64,000 nt of DNA from an uncultured Pseudomonadota bacterium (GCA_937912125.1 CALDOK010000003.1:1-64000), one strand, 5' to 3'. Counted from the stretch's first letter, positions 49,995 to 60,208 are shown. A program made the numbers and translations. Notes: generated by a model not told the origin, from the sequence alone.

Positions 49995-52109
49995 ATGTCA
50001 TCGAGACGCCATCGCCGCGGCCGCCGCAACCAACAGAGTGAGCCCGCGGTCGCCCTGGCCAACACGGGGCGCAACCCCCAGCGCCACCGCAGCCGCAGAC
50101 GCCGCAACCGCCCATCGGGTGGGCTCGCCCGCCGCAGGCGCCTCAGCCGCAACGAGATGGAGGGCCTGGGCGAGTACTTCCTGCGCATGCCCGAGCCTTT
50201 GCTCTCGGCCTTCTACCGGGCCCTGGGCGGACAGCCCACACGGGTCACCAGCCGCGATCGTATGATCCAGCTGGCGGTCCGGGCCGTGGCCCAGGGATCG
50301 CGCCTGGGTTCCCTGCTCAAGGGGCTGCACGACCGGGATCGTCAGGCCCTGGCCATCCTGATCCAGTGCGGCGGGCTGGCCCACGCCAACGAGTTCCACC
50401 GCGAGCTCTTCTTGTCCCTGGGCGGCCACGACAACGAGTGGCGCCGGGTGATGCAGCGCCTGGGCGAGCGGGGCATGGTCTTCGCCACCGAGACCCGCGA
50501 CGACGAGTTCTTCTACACGGTGCCCCACCCCCTGGTGGACCACCTGGTGGAGATCCTCAAGTCCGACATGGTGCTGCCCATCTTCGCCAACGACGAGATC
50601 GCGGTTGTGGACGAGCGCCCCTTTTGTCCGCCCCTCGATTTCTCGATCACCACGCTGGCCACCTACATGGACCAGCGCCCGCCGCGGCTCACCCAGCGCC
50701 AGGAGATCTACAAGGTCCACAAGGAAGAGATGGACGGGTTCTTCGCGCAGCTGTGGGGCTCCGACTCCGAGCTGTTCAACCTGCACATCGACTTCCTGAT
50801 GCTCCACAGCATGGTGGAGCTGCGCGGCGACCGCGTCAGCGTCAACCGCGAGTCGGTCGAGCAGTGGCTCAACCTGGACTCCGAAGACCAGCGCGAGCTG
50901 ATCTTCCACGCCCTCGAGCAGCGCTTCCCCCACGCCGAGTGGATCCTGTGGGCTGTGGCCGACGGCGAGGGCGCCTGGATTCCCGAGAAGCCGCTGTCGG
51001 CCCTGTACCGCCGCTGGCGCCGGGGCGAAGACTGGCGCAAGCGCTTCCAGCAGGGCCTGTTCGCCAGCGGTCGCACCCACGAGCGCGAGAGCTTCGGCTT
51101 CGCGCCGCTGGTCAACACCGGCATGCTCGACCTGGGCACCTGGGGCCGCGAGACGTTCTACCGCCTCAGCTCCCGAGCCCAGCACCTGCTCTTCCCCCCC
51201 GAGGACGACGGGTTCTCCCAGTTCTACCTCACCCCCAGCTTCGAGATCATGGCCCCGGCCGGGCTGGCGCCCGTGCTGCTGGCGCGCATCGGTGAGCTGG
51301 CCGAGCTCACCGGCTGCGACCGCGCCAACACCTACAAGGTCAGCGAGGCCACCATCGAGCAGGCCCTGTCCCGCGGCTGGCGTCGGGACGACGTGCTCGA
51401 CTTCTTGCGGGACTACAGCCAGATCGGCTTGCCCGAGAACGTCGAGCAGACCCTGCGCGGCTGGATGGGCCACCACGGCGACGTGGAGTTCCACGACGTG
51501 GTGCTGCTCACGGTGCACCGCTCGGCCATCCGCAAGCTCGAGACCCACAAGAAGCTCAAGCCCCTGCTGCTGCACCGCTTCGCCCCGGGCATGTACGCCG
51601 TGGACCGCAACCGCCTGGACGAGGTACGCCAGACCCTGGCCGGCGCAGGCTTCCACCCCAACGACGAGCTGCGCGCCTACCCGGCCAGCCAGGGGTCTGT
51701 CCAAGCCCGCGAGCGCCTCGAGAAGGTGGTGGCCGAGATCCGCGAGGCCAGTGAGGATCCACTGGCCCGCGCCCAGGCGGAGGACACCCCGCCCGAAGAG
51801 CTCCACCCCGTGCCGGGCTCGGGCATCCGCGACCGCAAGACCCGCCGCGGCCGGTCCACCCTGCCCCCCAAGACCACCCCCGAGCAGGCCGACGCCGCCG
51901 TGCGTGAAGCGCTCACAGACGGCAAGAACCTCGAGATGGTCTACGTCACCCGCGACGACAAGCACACCCTCACCAAGGTGGCCCCCGAGCGCCTGGCCAT
52001 CAACCGCGAGGGCCTGCCCGTGCTGGTGGCCCGCAACCTCGACCGTGACGAGCGGCTCACCTACCGCATGTCCCAGATCGAGCGCATCCGCACCATCCCG
52101 GTGGCCTAA
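49995..52109 (+). CDS. Helicase-associated (Helicase_C_3-like) protein with WYL-like C-terminus
   Basis: Arg-rich N-tail; FYRALGGQPTRVTSRDRMIQLAVRAV...LFPPEDDGFSQFYLTPSFEIMAPAGLAPVLLARIGELAELTGCDRANTYKVSEATIEQALSRGWRRDDVLDFLRDYS; C-term LEMVYVTRDDKHTLTKVAPERLAINREGLPVLVARNLDRDERLTYRMSQIERIRTI. Confidence 0.8.
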   Translation: MSSRRHRRGRRNQQSEPAVALANTGRNPQRHRSRRRRNRPSGGLARRRRLSRNEMEGLGEYFLRMPEPLLSAFYRALGGQPTRVTSRDRMIQLAVRAVAQGSRLGSLLKGLHDRDRQALAILIQCGGLAHANEFHRELFLSLGGHDNEWRRVMQRLGERGMVFATETRDDEFFYTVPHPLVDHLVEILKSDMVLPIFANDEIAVVDERPFCPPLDFSITTLATYMDQRPPRLTQRQEIYKVHKEEMDGFFAQLWGSDSELFNLHIDFLMLHSMVELRGDRVSVNRESVEQWLNLDSEDQRELIFHALEQRFPHAEWILWAVADGEGAWIPEKPLSALYRRWRRGEDWRKRFQQGLFASGRTHERESFGFAPLVNTGMLDLGTWGRETFYRLSSRAQHLLFPPEDDGFSQFYLTPSFEIMAPAGLAPVLLARIGELAELTGCDRANTYKVSEATIEQALSRGWRRDDVLDFLRDYSQIGLPENVEQTLRGWMGHHGDVEFHDVVLLTVHRSAIRKLETHKKLKPLLLHRFAPGMYAVDRNRLDEVRQTLAGAGFHPNDELRAYPASQGSVQARERLEKVVAEIREASEDPLARAQAEDTPPEELHPVPGSGIRDRKTRRGRSTLPPKTTPEQADAAVREALTDGKNLEMVYVTRDDKHTLTKVAPERLAINREGLPVLVARNLDRDERLTYRMSQIERIRTIPVA

Positions 52110-53117
52110 GCGCCGTCGGGCTTGGCTCCCGCGACCCGTCGCAGGGCCTCGAGATCCCCAGGCTCCAGCGAGGTGATGGCGAGGTGGGCCCAGCCCGGAC
52201 CCACCGCCACGACCTTGGCGTAGACCGAGCGCGTCCAGCCGTGCCCGGCCAGATCCAGCTCGAGCACCACGGACTCCAGGTGTTCCAGCTCGACCTCGTG
52301 GGTGATCTCGAGCCGCCCCACACTCACCTTGGTGGTCAGGGCTGCGACGCGTTCCTCGGGCACGCGCTTGCCCCGGATCATGCCGCGATGCCGCACGATC
52401 ACCTCGGTCATAGCGCCCAGGTAGCGGTTGAGCAGCGCCACCATCGCCTCGGGGCCCAGCCGCTCGCTCAGGCCCGAGAAGCAGCGAAGCCTGTCGGCCC
52501 AGCTCTGCCAGGCTGGAGGGCGGCGCCAAGCCATGGGCCTCGAGCAGGTCTCGCCGGTAGAAGAGCAAGCTGCCCTTCAGGCTGACCGGCAGCCCGTACT
52601 GCTGGCCCAGGTAGGCACCACCCTCCAGAGCCACCGGCACGAAGCTCTCCCGGTCGCCGGCGTCGAGCCATGGGTCGATGGGGAGCAGCCAGCCCGGAGC
52701 CGCCAGTTCGGGGATCCAGGGCAGGTCCACGCGGTAGACGTCCACCGAGGGGTCCTGCAAGGCCAGCAGACGCACCAGGGTGTCGTGGAAGCCGTAGCCG
52801 GACCAGCGGAAGGGCAGCGCCTCCACTTCGACCTCGCGCTGGGAGGCGTTGAAGCGCTCCACTCCGTCGAGCAGCGCGCTGCGTTCGGCCTCGTCCATGG
52901 CCGCGAACACGGAGCGCAGGCGCACCGGAACGGCGCCTGACGCCCGCGCAAGGGGGACCGTGCCCACCAGCAAGAGCAGGCAGATCAGGCCGCGCAGGAG
53001 CGCATCGAAGGATCGTGAGGGGCAGCGTACGCACTGCAGGGTATCCGGCCAAGTCCCTGTCAACACCAAGGCCACTCCGGGGCACTGATCCCAAGAAACC
53101 GGGTGCGGTGTTATCAT
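52106..53117 (-). pseudogene. Decayed composite: solute-binding-protein N-terminus, class III cyclase fragment, PilZ-like C-terminus
   Basis: SBP frame (...ALQDPSVDVYRVDLPWIPELAAPGWLLPIDPWL...LYGLPVSL-type, FYRRDLLEAHGLAPPSSLAEL) ends abruptly near 52500; in another frame FSGLSERLGPEAMVALLNRYLGAMTEVIVRHRGMI (class III cyclase) truncates into a PilZ-like tail (VSVGRLEITHEVELEHLESVVLELD...). Confidence 0.65.
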
Positions 53118-53182
53118 GCCGCGGTGTCTGATCCGGGGTCCACGCGACCCCAGGTCTCAACAACATCCCCTGGACCGCAACA

Positions 53183-53437
53183 ATGTCCCAGCCACAGCAG
53201 CCCAGCACCGAGCAGCCCGAGCGCAGCTTCGAGCAGGCGTTGGTAGAGCTGGAGCAGCGCGTCAAGCAGCTGGACTCGGGCGAGCTACCCCTCGAACAGG
53301 CCCTCACCCTGTTCGAACAAGGTGTGGCCCTGGTCCAGGAATGCCACGACAAGCTGGACCTGGCCGAGCATCGCATCGCGGAGCTCACCGGGCCGGCCGA
53401 GGCTCCCCAGGAGCACCCCTTCGAGCCCCGGGCCTGA
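53183..53437 (+). CDS. xseB: Exodeoxyribonuclease VII small subunit
   Basis: ERSFEQALVELEQRVKQLDSGELPLEQALTLFEQGVALVQECHDKLDLAEHRI. Confidence 0.92.
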   Translation: MSQPQQPSTEQPERSFEQALVELEQRVKQLDSGELPLEQALTLFEQGVALVQECHDKLDLAEHRIAELTGPAEAPQEHPFEPRA

Positions 53438-53512
53438 CCCGCGGCCCCTCGAGCGGCGTAAGCTGTTCACCGCTCGCACGTTGATCGCCGGAAACGCAAG
53501 GAGGCTTGACCC

Positions 53513-54286
53513 ATGTTCGACGATATCGGTCGTTCGAGGAAAGTCCGCGCCCAACGCGAAGCCGGCTCGGTCCTTCTCTCCCTGGCCATCAACGGCAGCT
53601 TCGTGGCCGCCCTGGCCTTCGCCAGCTTCGAGGTCGCCGAAGAGGTGCTCGACGAAGACGGCCCCATCGAAGTGAGCTTCTTCGAAGAAGCCCCCCCCGA
53701 CGAACCGGAAGAAGAGGCCGCCCCGCCTCCCCCGCCTCCCCCGCCACCGCCTCCGCCCCCCTCCACCCCCGAGCCCGAGGAAGAGGAAGAGGACGACGCG
53801 GAAGAGGTCGACCCCATCGAGCTCGAAGAAGAGCAAGAGCTCGACGACGTCAAGGACCTGCGCCAGGACCTCGACGACGCCACCAAGTACAAACACCAGG
53901 ACGCTGGCGTCGAAGGCGGCGTCGAGGGTGGTGTGGCTGGCGGCGTGCTCGGCGGCACCCTGGGCGGCGTGCCCGGCGGTGAGCTCGGCGGCACCAGCCA
54001 GGTGCGCGCCGTGCACTGGTCCGAGGTCACGGTCAAGAAGCGGGTGGCCCCCAAGATGCCCGACGCCGCCAAGCAGCTGAACATGGCCGAAGAGCGCTGC
54101 CAGGTGCGCTTCTTCATCAACGAAAAGGGCGTCCCCTACGACGTCAAGCTCGAGAGCTGCCCCGCCATCTACCACGAGTCCGCCCTCGAGGCGGCCTGGA
54201 AGTGGCGCTTCTACCCTATGAAAGTCGACGGCGCGGCCATCAAGGCCCAGTTCGTGCTCGTCATCGTCTACCGACTCACTGGTTGA
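53513..54286 (+). CDS. TonB-family energy transducer (Pro/Glu-rich linker, TonB C-terminal domain)
   Basis: Single N-terminal TM; PPPPPPPPPPPPP and E-rich linker; C-term ERCQVRFFINEKGVPYDVKLESCPAIYHESALEAAWKWRFYPMKVDGAAIKAQFVLVIVYRL. Confidence 0.88.
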   Translation: MFDDIGRSRKVRAQREAGSVLLSLAINGSFVAALAFASFEVAEEVLDEDGPIEVSFFEEAPPDEPEEEAAPPPPPPPPPPPPPSTPEPEEEEEDDAEEVDPIELEEEQELDDVKDLRQDLDDATKYKHQDAGVEGGVEGGVAGGVLGGTLGGVPGGELGGTSQVRAVHWSEVTVKKRVAPKMPDAAKQLNMAEERCQVRFFINEKGVPYDVKLESCPAIYHESALEAAWKWRFYPMKVDGAAIKAQFVLVIVYRLTG

Positions 54287-54310
54287 TTCGCCCCGCAGAG
54301 GTTTCCCACC

Positions 54311-55012
54311 ATGTCGTTTTCGTTCGAAGAAATCTGGGCATCCATGGGTGTCGTGGCCCTCACGGTCATCATCACCCTGTTCATCATGTCCATCGCCTCG
54401 GTCTATGTCGCCATCGAGCGCGCCATCTCGTTTTTCAAGGCGCGGGCGCAGTCGCGCGCCCTGGCCGAGGCCATCATGGCCCCCCTGGGCAAGCAGGACC
54501 TCGCCGCGGCGCTCAAGCTCACCCAGCAGCCCGAGTACAGGTTCTCCTACCTGGGGCACATGCTCGAGGCCGGGCTCAAAGAGCTGGTCATCCGCTTCGA
54601 CGGCCACGGCCGTGACGCGGCCAACCGCGCCATGGAGCGCGCCGCCCTGCGCGAGCAGCTCGACCTCAAGAAGGGCACCGCCATCCTGGCCACCGTCGGC
54701 TCCACCGCGCCCTTCGTCGGGCTGGTCGGCACCGTCTTCGGCATCATCAACGCCTTCGCGGGCATGGCCGAGTCCGGCTCTGGCGGCCTGGGCGCCGTCT
54801 CCGGCGGTATCGCCGAGGCCCTGGTCACCACGGCCCTGGGCATCGCGGTGGCCATCATCGGCGTCTGGTTGTTCAACTTCTTCAACAACCGCGTCGAGCT
54901 CATCGTCAATGACATGAGCGTCTCCGTGCAGGAGTTCGCGGACTGGGTCGAGAAGGTGCTGGTCGAGAAGGCCGAGAGCTCCGAGCCCGGCACCCTCGCC
55001 CAGAAGGACTAG
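54311..55012 (+). CDS. ExbB/TolQ/MotA-family proton channel protein
   Basis: LATVGSTAPFVGLVGTVFGIINAFAGMAESGSGGLGAVSGGIAEALVTTALGIAVAIIGVWLFNFFNNRVE. Confidence 0.95.
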   Translation: MSFSFEEIWASMGVVALTVIITLFIMSIASVYVAIERAISFFKARAQSRALAEAIMAPLGKQDLAAALKLTQQPEYRFSYLGHMLEAGLKELVIRFDGHGRDAANRAMERAALREQLDLKKGTAILATVGSTAPFVGLVGTVFGIINAFAGMAESGSGGLGAVSGGIAEALVTTALGIAVAIIGVWLFNFFNNRVELIVNDMSVSVQEFADWVEKVLVEKAESSEPGTLAQKD

Positions 55013-55016
55013 CCCC

Positions 55017-55457
<441 letters not shown>

Positions 55458-55459
55458 CT

Positions 55460-56002
55460 ATGGGCATCAAGGTCGAAGGTGGCAGCGGTCCCGACTCCGA
55501 CATCAACGTCGCTCCCCTGATCGACGTCGTGCTGGTCATGCTCATCATCTTCATGGTGGCCGTACCCATCAAGATCGACGAGATCGCGGCGAACCTCCCC
55601 AAGAAGACCGAGGTCGTCGAGCAGCAGGACATGCCTGAAGACCAGCTGGTGATCATGGGCTGGACCGACGGCCAGTACGGACTCAACAAGCTCCCCATGG
55701 AGCTGGACGACGTGTACGAGGAGCTGCGGGTGCGGCTCAAGTTCAAGAAGTCCCGCGTGGTGTTCGTGGATGCCCACCCCGATGTCCCGGTCTCCCGCAT
55801 CGTCAAGATGATGGACGTGGCCCGCATGTCCGGCGCCGAGCGCGTGGCCATGGCTCGCCTCAAGCCCGAGGGTCCCCGTCAGTACACCCCCGAGGAGATC
55901 CAGCTGATGGAGATGTACTCGGCCGAAGAGCTCATGGAGCAGCGCAAGCAGAAGCGCGCCCAGGACGAAGCCGAGGCGGCCGGCGAAGGCGCCGCGGAGT
56001 AG
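55460..56002 (+). CDS. ExbD/TolR-family protein (2)
   Basis: DSDINVAPLIDVVLVMLIIFMVAVPIKIDEIAANLPKK. Confidence 0.95.
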   Translation: MGIKVEGGSGPDSDINVAPLIDVVLVMLIIFMVAVPIKIDEIAANLPKKTEVVEQQDMPEDQLVIMGWTDGQYGLNKLPMELDDVYEELRVRLKFKKSRVVFVDAHPDVPVSRIVKMMDVARMSGAERVAMARLKPEGPRQYTPEEIQLMEMYSAEELMEQRKQKRAQDEAEAAGEGAAE

Positions 56003-56242
56003 CCCGAAGCACAACGGCTCCTGTCCTCCGTCAGGCTTCCGCCCGACGCCCGAGCCCAGAGCGACGGCCGGCAACGGCGAGTTTGCCGCCTCGATCGCCT
56101 CACGCCACCTCGGTGGAGCGTGGCACGACGCCCACCTGGGCTCGCTCCCTGGTCACCGCCCATTGCTGCGGTCGAGACACGACGATAGCAGCCCGCCCGC
56201 TCGGACCCGCCGAGGAACATCCCCCTGACCCCCAGGATCACC

Positions 56243-57463
56243 ATGCTCCCCGACAACCTGCACAAGATCGACCCCGAAGAAGCCATCCAGCGCGTGCGCG
56301 CGCTGCTGTCCATCGACGACATGCTCGAGGAAGAGGAGCTCGCTGTTCGGGACGTCGTCCGCGCCTTCGTGGCCGACAACGTGCTGCCCGACATCGACAA
56401 GCACTTCGAAGACAAGACCTTCCCCCTGGATGTGGGCCGCCGCCTGGGCTCCGAGCTGGGCCTGTTCGGCTGCGCCCTGCCCGACGAGCACTGCGGCACC
56501 GGCGCCAGCTACACCGCCTATGGCGTGGCCAACCAGGAGCTGGAGTACGGCGGCTCGGGCTGGCGCAGCCTGCTGTCGGTCCAGAGCGGCCTGGTGATGT
56601 ACCCCATCCACGCCTACGGCTCCGAGGAGCAGCGCGCCACCTGGCTGCCCCGCTTGCACACCGGCGAAGCCATCGGCTGCTTCGGACTGACCGAGCCCGG
56701 CTCGGGCTCCGACCCTGGCTCCATGCGCACCACCCTGCGGCGAAACGGTGACCACTACCTGCTCAACGGCGCCAAGGCCTGGATCACCAACGGCACCGTG
56801 GCCGACGTGGCCGTGGTCTGGGCCAAGGACGACGAGGGCAAGGTCCGCGGCGTGCTGATCGAGAAGGGCACCCCCGGCTTCACCGCCACCGACGAGGCCC
56901 ACAAGTTCTCCCTGCGGGCCAGCATCACCTCCAACCTGGCCTTCGACGACGTGGTGGTGCACGAGGACCAGATCCTGCCCCGGCGCAGCGGCCTGGGCGC
57001 CCCTCTGGGCTGCCTCAACCAGGCCCGCTACGGCATCGCCTGGGGTGCAGTGGGCTCGGCCCGCTACACCTTCGAGGCCGCCCTGCGCTACACGCTCGAG
57101 CGCGTGCAGTTCGGCGCCCCCCTGGCCGCCTTCCAGATCCAGCAGGAGAAGCTGGCCTGGATGTTCTCCGAGATCACCAAGGCTCAGCTGCTGGCGCTGC
57201 GCCTGGGACGCCTCAAGGAGCAGGGGAAGATCCACCACGCCCACGTCTCCCTCGGCAAGCGCAACAACGTGTGGATGGCGCGCGAGTGCGCCCGCAAGGC
57301 CCGGGAGATGCTGGGCGCCTACGGCATCTCGGGCGAGTACCCGGTCTGGCGCCACATGGCCGACCTCGAGAGCGTCTACACCTACGAAGGCACCCACGAC
57401 GTGCACGCGCTGATCATGGGTCAAGCCATCACCGGCATCTCGGCCTTCCGCGCGAGCAGCTAG
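56243..57463 (+). CDS. gcdH: Glutaryl-CoA dehydrogenase-like acyl-CoA dehydrogenase
   Basis: GCFGLTEPGSGSDPGSMRT, YGIAWGAVGSARYTFEAALRYTLERVQFGAPLAAFQ, and YEGTHDVHALIMGQAITGISAF, characteristic of glutaryl-CoA dehydrogenase. Confidence 0.85.
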   Translation: MLPDNLHKIDPEEAIQRVRALLSIDDMLEEEELAVRDVVRAFVADNVLPDIDKHFEDKTFPLDVGRRLGSELGLFGCALPDEHCGTGASYTAYGVANQELEYGGSGWRSLLSVQSGLVMYPIHAYGSEEQRATWLPRLHTGEAIGCFGLTEPGSGSDPGSMRTTLRRNGDHYLLNGAKAWITNGTVADVAVVWAKDDEGKVRGVLIEKGTPGFTATDEAHKFSLRASITSNLAFDDVVVHEDQILPRRSGLGAPLGCLNQARYGIAWGAVGSARYTFEAALRYTLERVQFGAPLAAFQIQQEKLAWMFSEITKAQLLALRLGRLKEQGKIHHAHVSLGKRNNVWMARECARKAREMLGAYGISGEYPVWRHMADLESVYTYEGTHDVHALIMGQAITGISAFRASS

Positions 57464-57508
57464 TCCACAGGCCAAGCGTGCACTCCATCCTGCGCTAGAG
57501 CAAACCAC

Positions 57509-58675
57509 ATGCCTGACATCGCACTGGTCGACGGCTCCTGGCTGGTGGCCCATGGGGCCCTCCATGCCGGAGTCGACGTCTTCGTCGGCTACCCCATCAC
57601 TCCGGCCTCGGGCATCTTCACGGAGATGATCAAGGCCGGCGTGGGCTTGCCCACCACCGACGAGATCACCGCCCTGCAGTACCTGATCGGGGCCTCCCTG
57701 AACGGCCACAAGGCCATGACCGCCACGTCTGGGCCCGGCTTCTTGCTGATGGCCGAGGGCGTCGGTGCGGCCTTGGCCATGGAGGCACCTCTGGTGGTGG
57801 CCCTGGTGCAGCGGCTCGGGCCTGCCACCGGCTCGGCCACCGTCAGCGCCCAGGGCGACGTGGGCCTGGTGGGCAACATCATCTCGGGCGGCTTCCGCTG
57901 CCCGGTGCTGTGCCCCTCGTCCTTCGAGGAGTGCGCGGAGCTGACGGCACAGGCCGTGAACGTCGCCGAGATCCTGCGGGTGCCCGTGATCCTGCTGACC
58001 GAGAAGGACATGGTCATCGGCAAGCGGACGGTCGACCTGGCCACGCTCCGGCTCCCGCCCCCCGTGGACCGTCACACCTGGGAAGGACCGCCCGAGGAGT
58101 TCAAGACCTACGACAACTGGGACGAGTACGACGTGCCTCCGTTCCGCCCCCTGGGGGACCCCCAGGTCCAGCTCCGGATCACGGCCTCGACCCACGACGC
58201 GCTGGGCAACATCTCCACCTACTCCGAGCGCGTGCGCGCCAGCGCCGAGCGCTTGTTCATCACCCGCCGGCTGGACGTGCTCCCCCTGCCGGTGCTGGAC
58301 GCCGATCCCGACGCCGACGTGCTGGTGATCTCCTACGGCTTCACCACCTACGCCGCACGGCAGGCGATCCGGACGTTGCGCGCTCAGGGAGTGCCGGTCT
58401 CGCTCCTGGTGGTGCGCACCCTCTACCCGCTGCACGTGGCCGAGGTCCGCAGCGCGTGCGCGGGGGTTCGCAAGCTGGTGATCCCCGAAGAGAACGCGAC
58501 AGGCCAGTTCCGCAAGGTGCTGCTGGGGGAAGGGGTGCTCCGCAACCTGCCCCTCGAGGTCTTGATCTCCTTGAACGTGATGGGCCGCCCAATCTCCCCC
58601 GAGGAGATCGTCCGCGCCGTCCTCGGGAATGAGCCGGGTGACGAAGTCACGGACCTGGAGGGAGTGTCCCCATGA
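57509..58675 (+). CDS. 2-oxoacid:ferredoxin oxidoreductase, alpha subunit
   Basis: DVFVGYPITPASGIFTEM...ATSGPGFLLMAEGVGAALAMEAPLVVALVQRLGPATGSATVSAQGD. Confidence 0.9.
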   Translation: MPDIALVDGSWLVAHGALHAGVDVFVGYPITPASGIFTEMIKAGVGLPTTDEITALQYLIGASLNGHKAMTATSGPGFLLMAEGVGAALAMEAPLVVALVQRLGPATGSATVSAQGDVGLVGNIISGGFRCPVLCPSSFEECAELTAQAVNVAEILRVPVILLTEKDMVIGKRTVDLATLRLPPPVDRHTWEGPPEEFKTYDNWDEYDVPPFRPLGDPQVQLRITASTHDALGNISTYSERVRASAERLFITRRLDVLPLPVLDADPDADVLVISYGFTTYAARQAIRTLRAQGVPVSLLVVRTLYPLHVAEVRSACAGVRKLVIPEENATGQFRKVLLGEGVLRNLPLEVLISLNVMGRPISPEEIVRAVLGNEPGDEVTDLEGVSP

Positions 58676-60108
58676 CCACGACCCCCGCTCGCTCCTTCAC
58701 CTCGAGCGCCAGAGACCCCTGGTGCCCAGGCTGCGGCCACACCCTGGTGATCCGGGCGCTGCAGCGCGTCCTGAGCGCCCGCTTCGACACCCACGACGTG
58801 GTGCTGGTCACGGACATCGGCTGCATCGGCATGGCGGACGGCCTGTTCCACTGCCACACGGTGCACGGGCTGCACGGCCGCTCGCCTGCCCTGGCCGCCG
58901 GCATCGCCATGACCCTGCCGCGCCCCGACATGAAGGTGGTGGTGTTGCTGGGCGACGGAGGCGCGGCCATCGGCCTGCAGCACATCCTCGAGTGCGCGCG
59001 GCTGAACGTCGACCTCTGCATGGTGGTCTGCAACAACCAGAACTACGGCATGACCGGAGGCCAGCAGTCGGCCTACACCTTGCCGGGCGTGCGCACCACA
59101 ACCAGCCCTGGTGGAGCCGTGGGCACAGCCTACGATCTGTGCAAGCTGCTGGAGTCCTTCGGTGTGCCCCGCGCCCGCGTGCTGGCCAACCAGCGCGACA
59201 GCCTCACCGAGCAGCTGGACGCGGCGGTGGCGCACGAGGGCTTCGCCTTCGTCGAGGTGCTCGAGTGGTGCCCGTCCTACGCCGGGAAGCTCAACCCCGA
59301 GACCATCACCCCCGCCGAACTGGAGCGCGTCTTCACCGCCCAGGGCCAGAGCCCCGGCGTGTGGCCCGCGACATCCACCCGGCCCGTGTTCCACTTCGAG
59401 CCCAAGCCGCGGCCACGGCTCCCCCAGTCGATCCCGACCACGGGCGCGCACACCCTCGAGGGTGAGGTCCACCTGCTGCTGGCGGGCTCGGCGGGCAAGG
59501 GCGTGCAGAGCGCCGCCGAGATCTTCGCGCGGGCCGCCATCGCGGCCGGCCTGCATGTGGCCTTGCGCTCCGAGTACCCCGTCACCGTCGGTCGGGGGTT
59601 CTCGGCCAGCCACCTGGTGCTGGCGGATCACCCGATCGAGTCCCCGGTCAGCTCCTCCTGGGACCTGGCCCTGGTCTGCTCCTCCGAGGGCCTTGCCTAC
59701 GTGCGCGAACACCGCGGCGACATCCGCCGGCTGGTGGCGGACCGCGGGCTGGCCCATGGTCACTCCGAGCAGGATCTGTACCCGGTGGACCCCACCGGCG
59801 TGGGTGCCCTGCCCCACCGCATCAGCCGCATGTGGCTGGCCACACCGACGCAGCACGGCTGGGGATCCGTAGCCCCTGGCGCGCCCGAGCCCGATCCACC
59901 CCCGCCCACCCTGGTGGAGCTGGCGGACTTTGATCGTGCCGACCCCAAGGGAGCAGCGTTCGCGGCCCTGGTCTGGTCCTTGCGCCAGCACGGCTGGTTC
60001 GACCGGGAGCTGCTGGCCACCGAGGTGCAGCGCGTCGCCAACCCCAAGCAACGCGAGAGCCTCCAGCGGGCCCTGGATGCCTGGGCCCTGGATACCGAGA
60101 CAGCCTGA
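58672..60108 (+). CDS. 2-oxoacid:ferredoxin oxidoreductase, beta (TPP) domain fused to gamma domain
   Basis: CPGCGHTLVIRALQRVL...VVVLLGDGGAAIGLQHILECARLNVDLCMVVCNNQNYGMTGGQ; C-term VHLLLAGSAGKGVQSAAEIFARAAIAAGLHVALRSEYPVTVGRGFSASHLVLAD; ATGA overlap with alpha gene. Confidence 0.9.
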   Translation: MTTTPARSFTSSARDPWCPGCGHTLVIRALQRVLSARFDTHDVVLVTDIGCIGMADGLFHCHTVHGLHGRSPALAAGIAMTLPRPDMKVVVLLGDGGAAIGLQHILECARLNVDLCMVVCNNQNYGMTGGQQSAYTLPGVRTTTSPGGAVGTAYDLCKLLESFGVPRARVLANQRDSLTEQLDAAVAHEGFAFVEVLEWCPSYAGKLNPETITPAELERVFTAQGQSPGVWPATSTRPVFHFEPKPRPRLPQSIPTTGAHTLEGEVHLLLAGSAGKGVQSAAEIFARAAIAAGLHVALRSEYPVTVGRGFSASHLVLADHPIESPVSSSWDLALVCSSEGLAYVREHRGDIRRLVADRGLAHGHSEQDLYPVDPTGVGALPHRISRMWLATPTQHGWGSVAPGAPEPDPPPPTLVELADFDRADPKGAAFAALVWSLRQHGWFDRELLATEVQRVANPKQRESLQRALDAWALDTETA

Positions 60109-60208
60109 TCACGGTTCCCACCGTAGCCATCCCGCAGCGCACCGTGAAAGCTCCACTCTCGCGCAGGCACGCTCCTTGCTGTAGCCTGTGGCACCCAAGG
60201 AGAGATCC

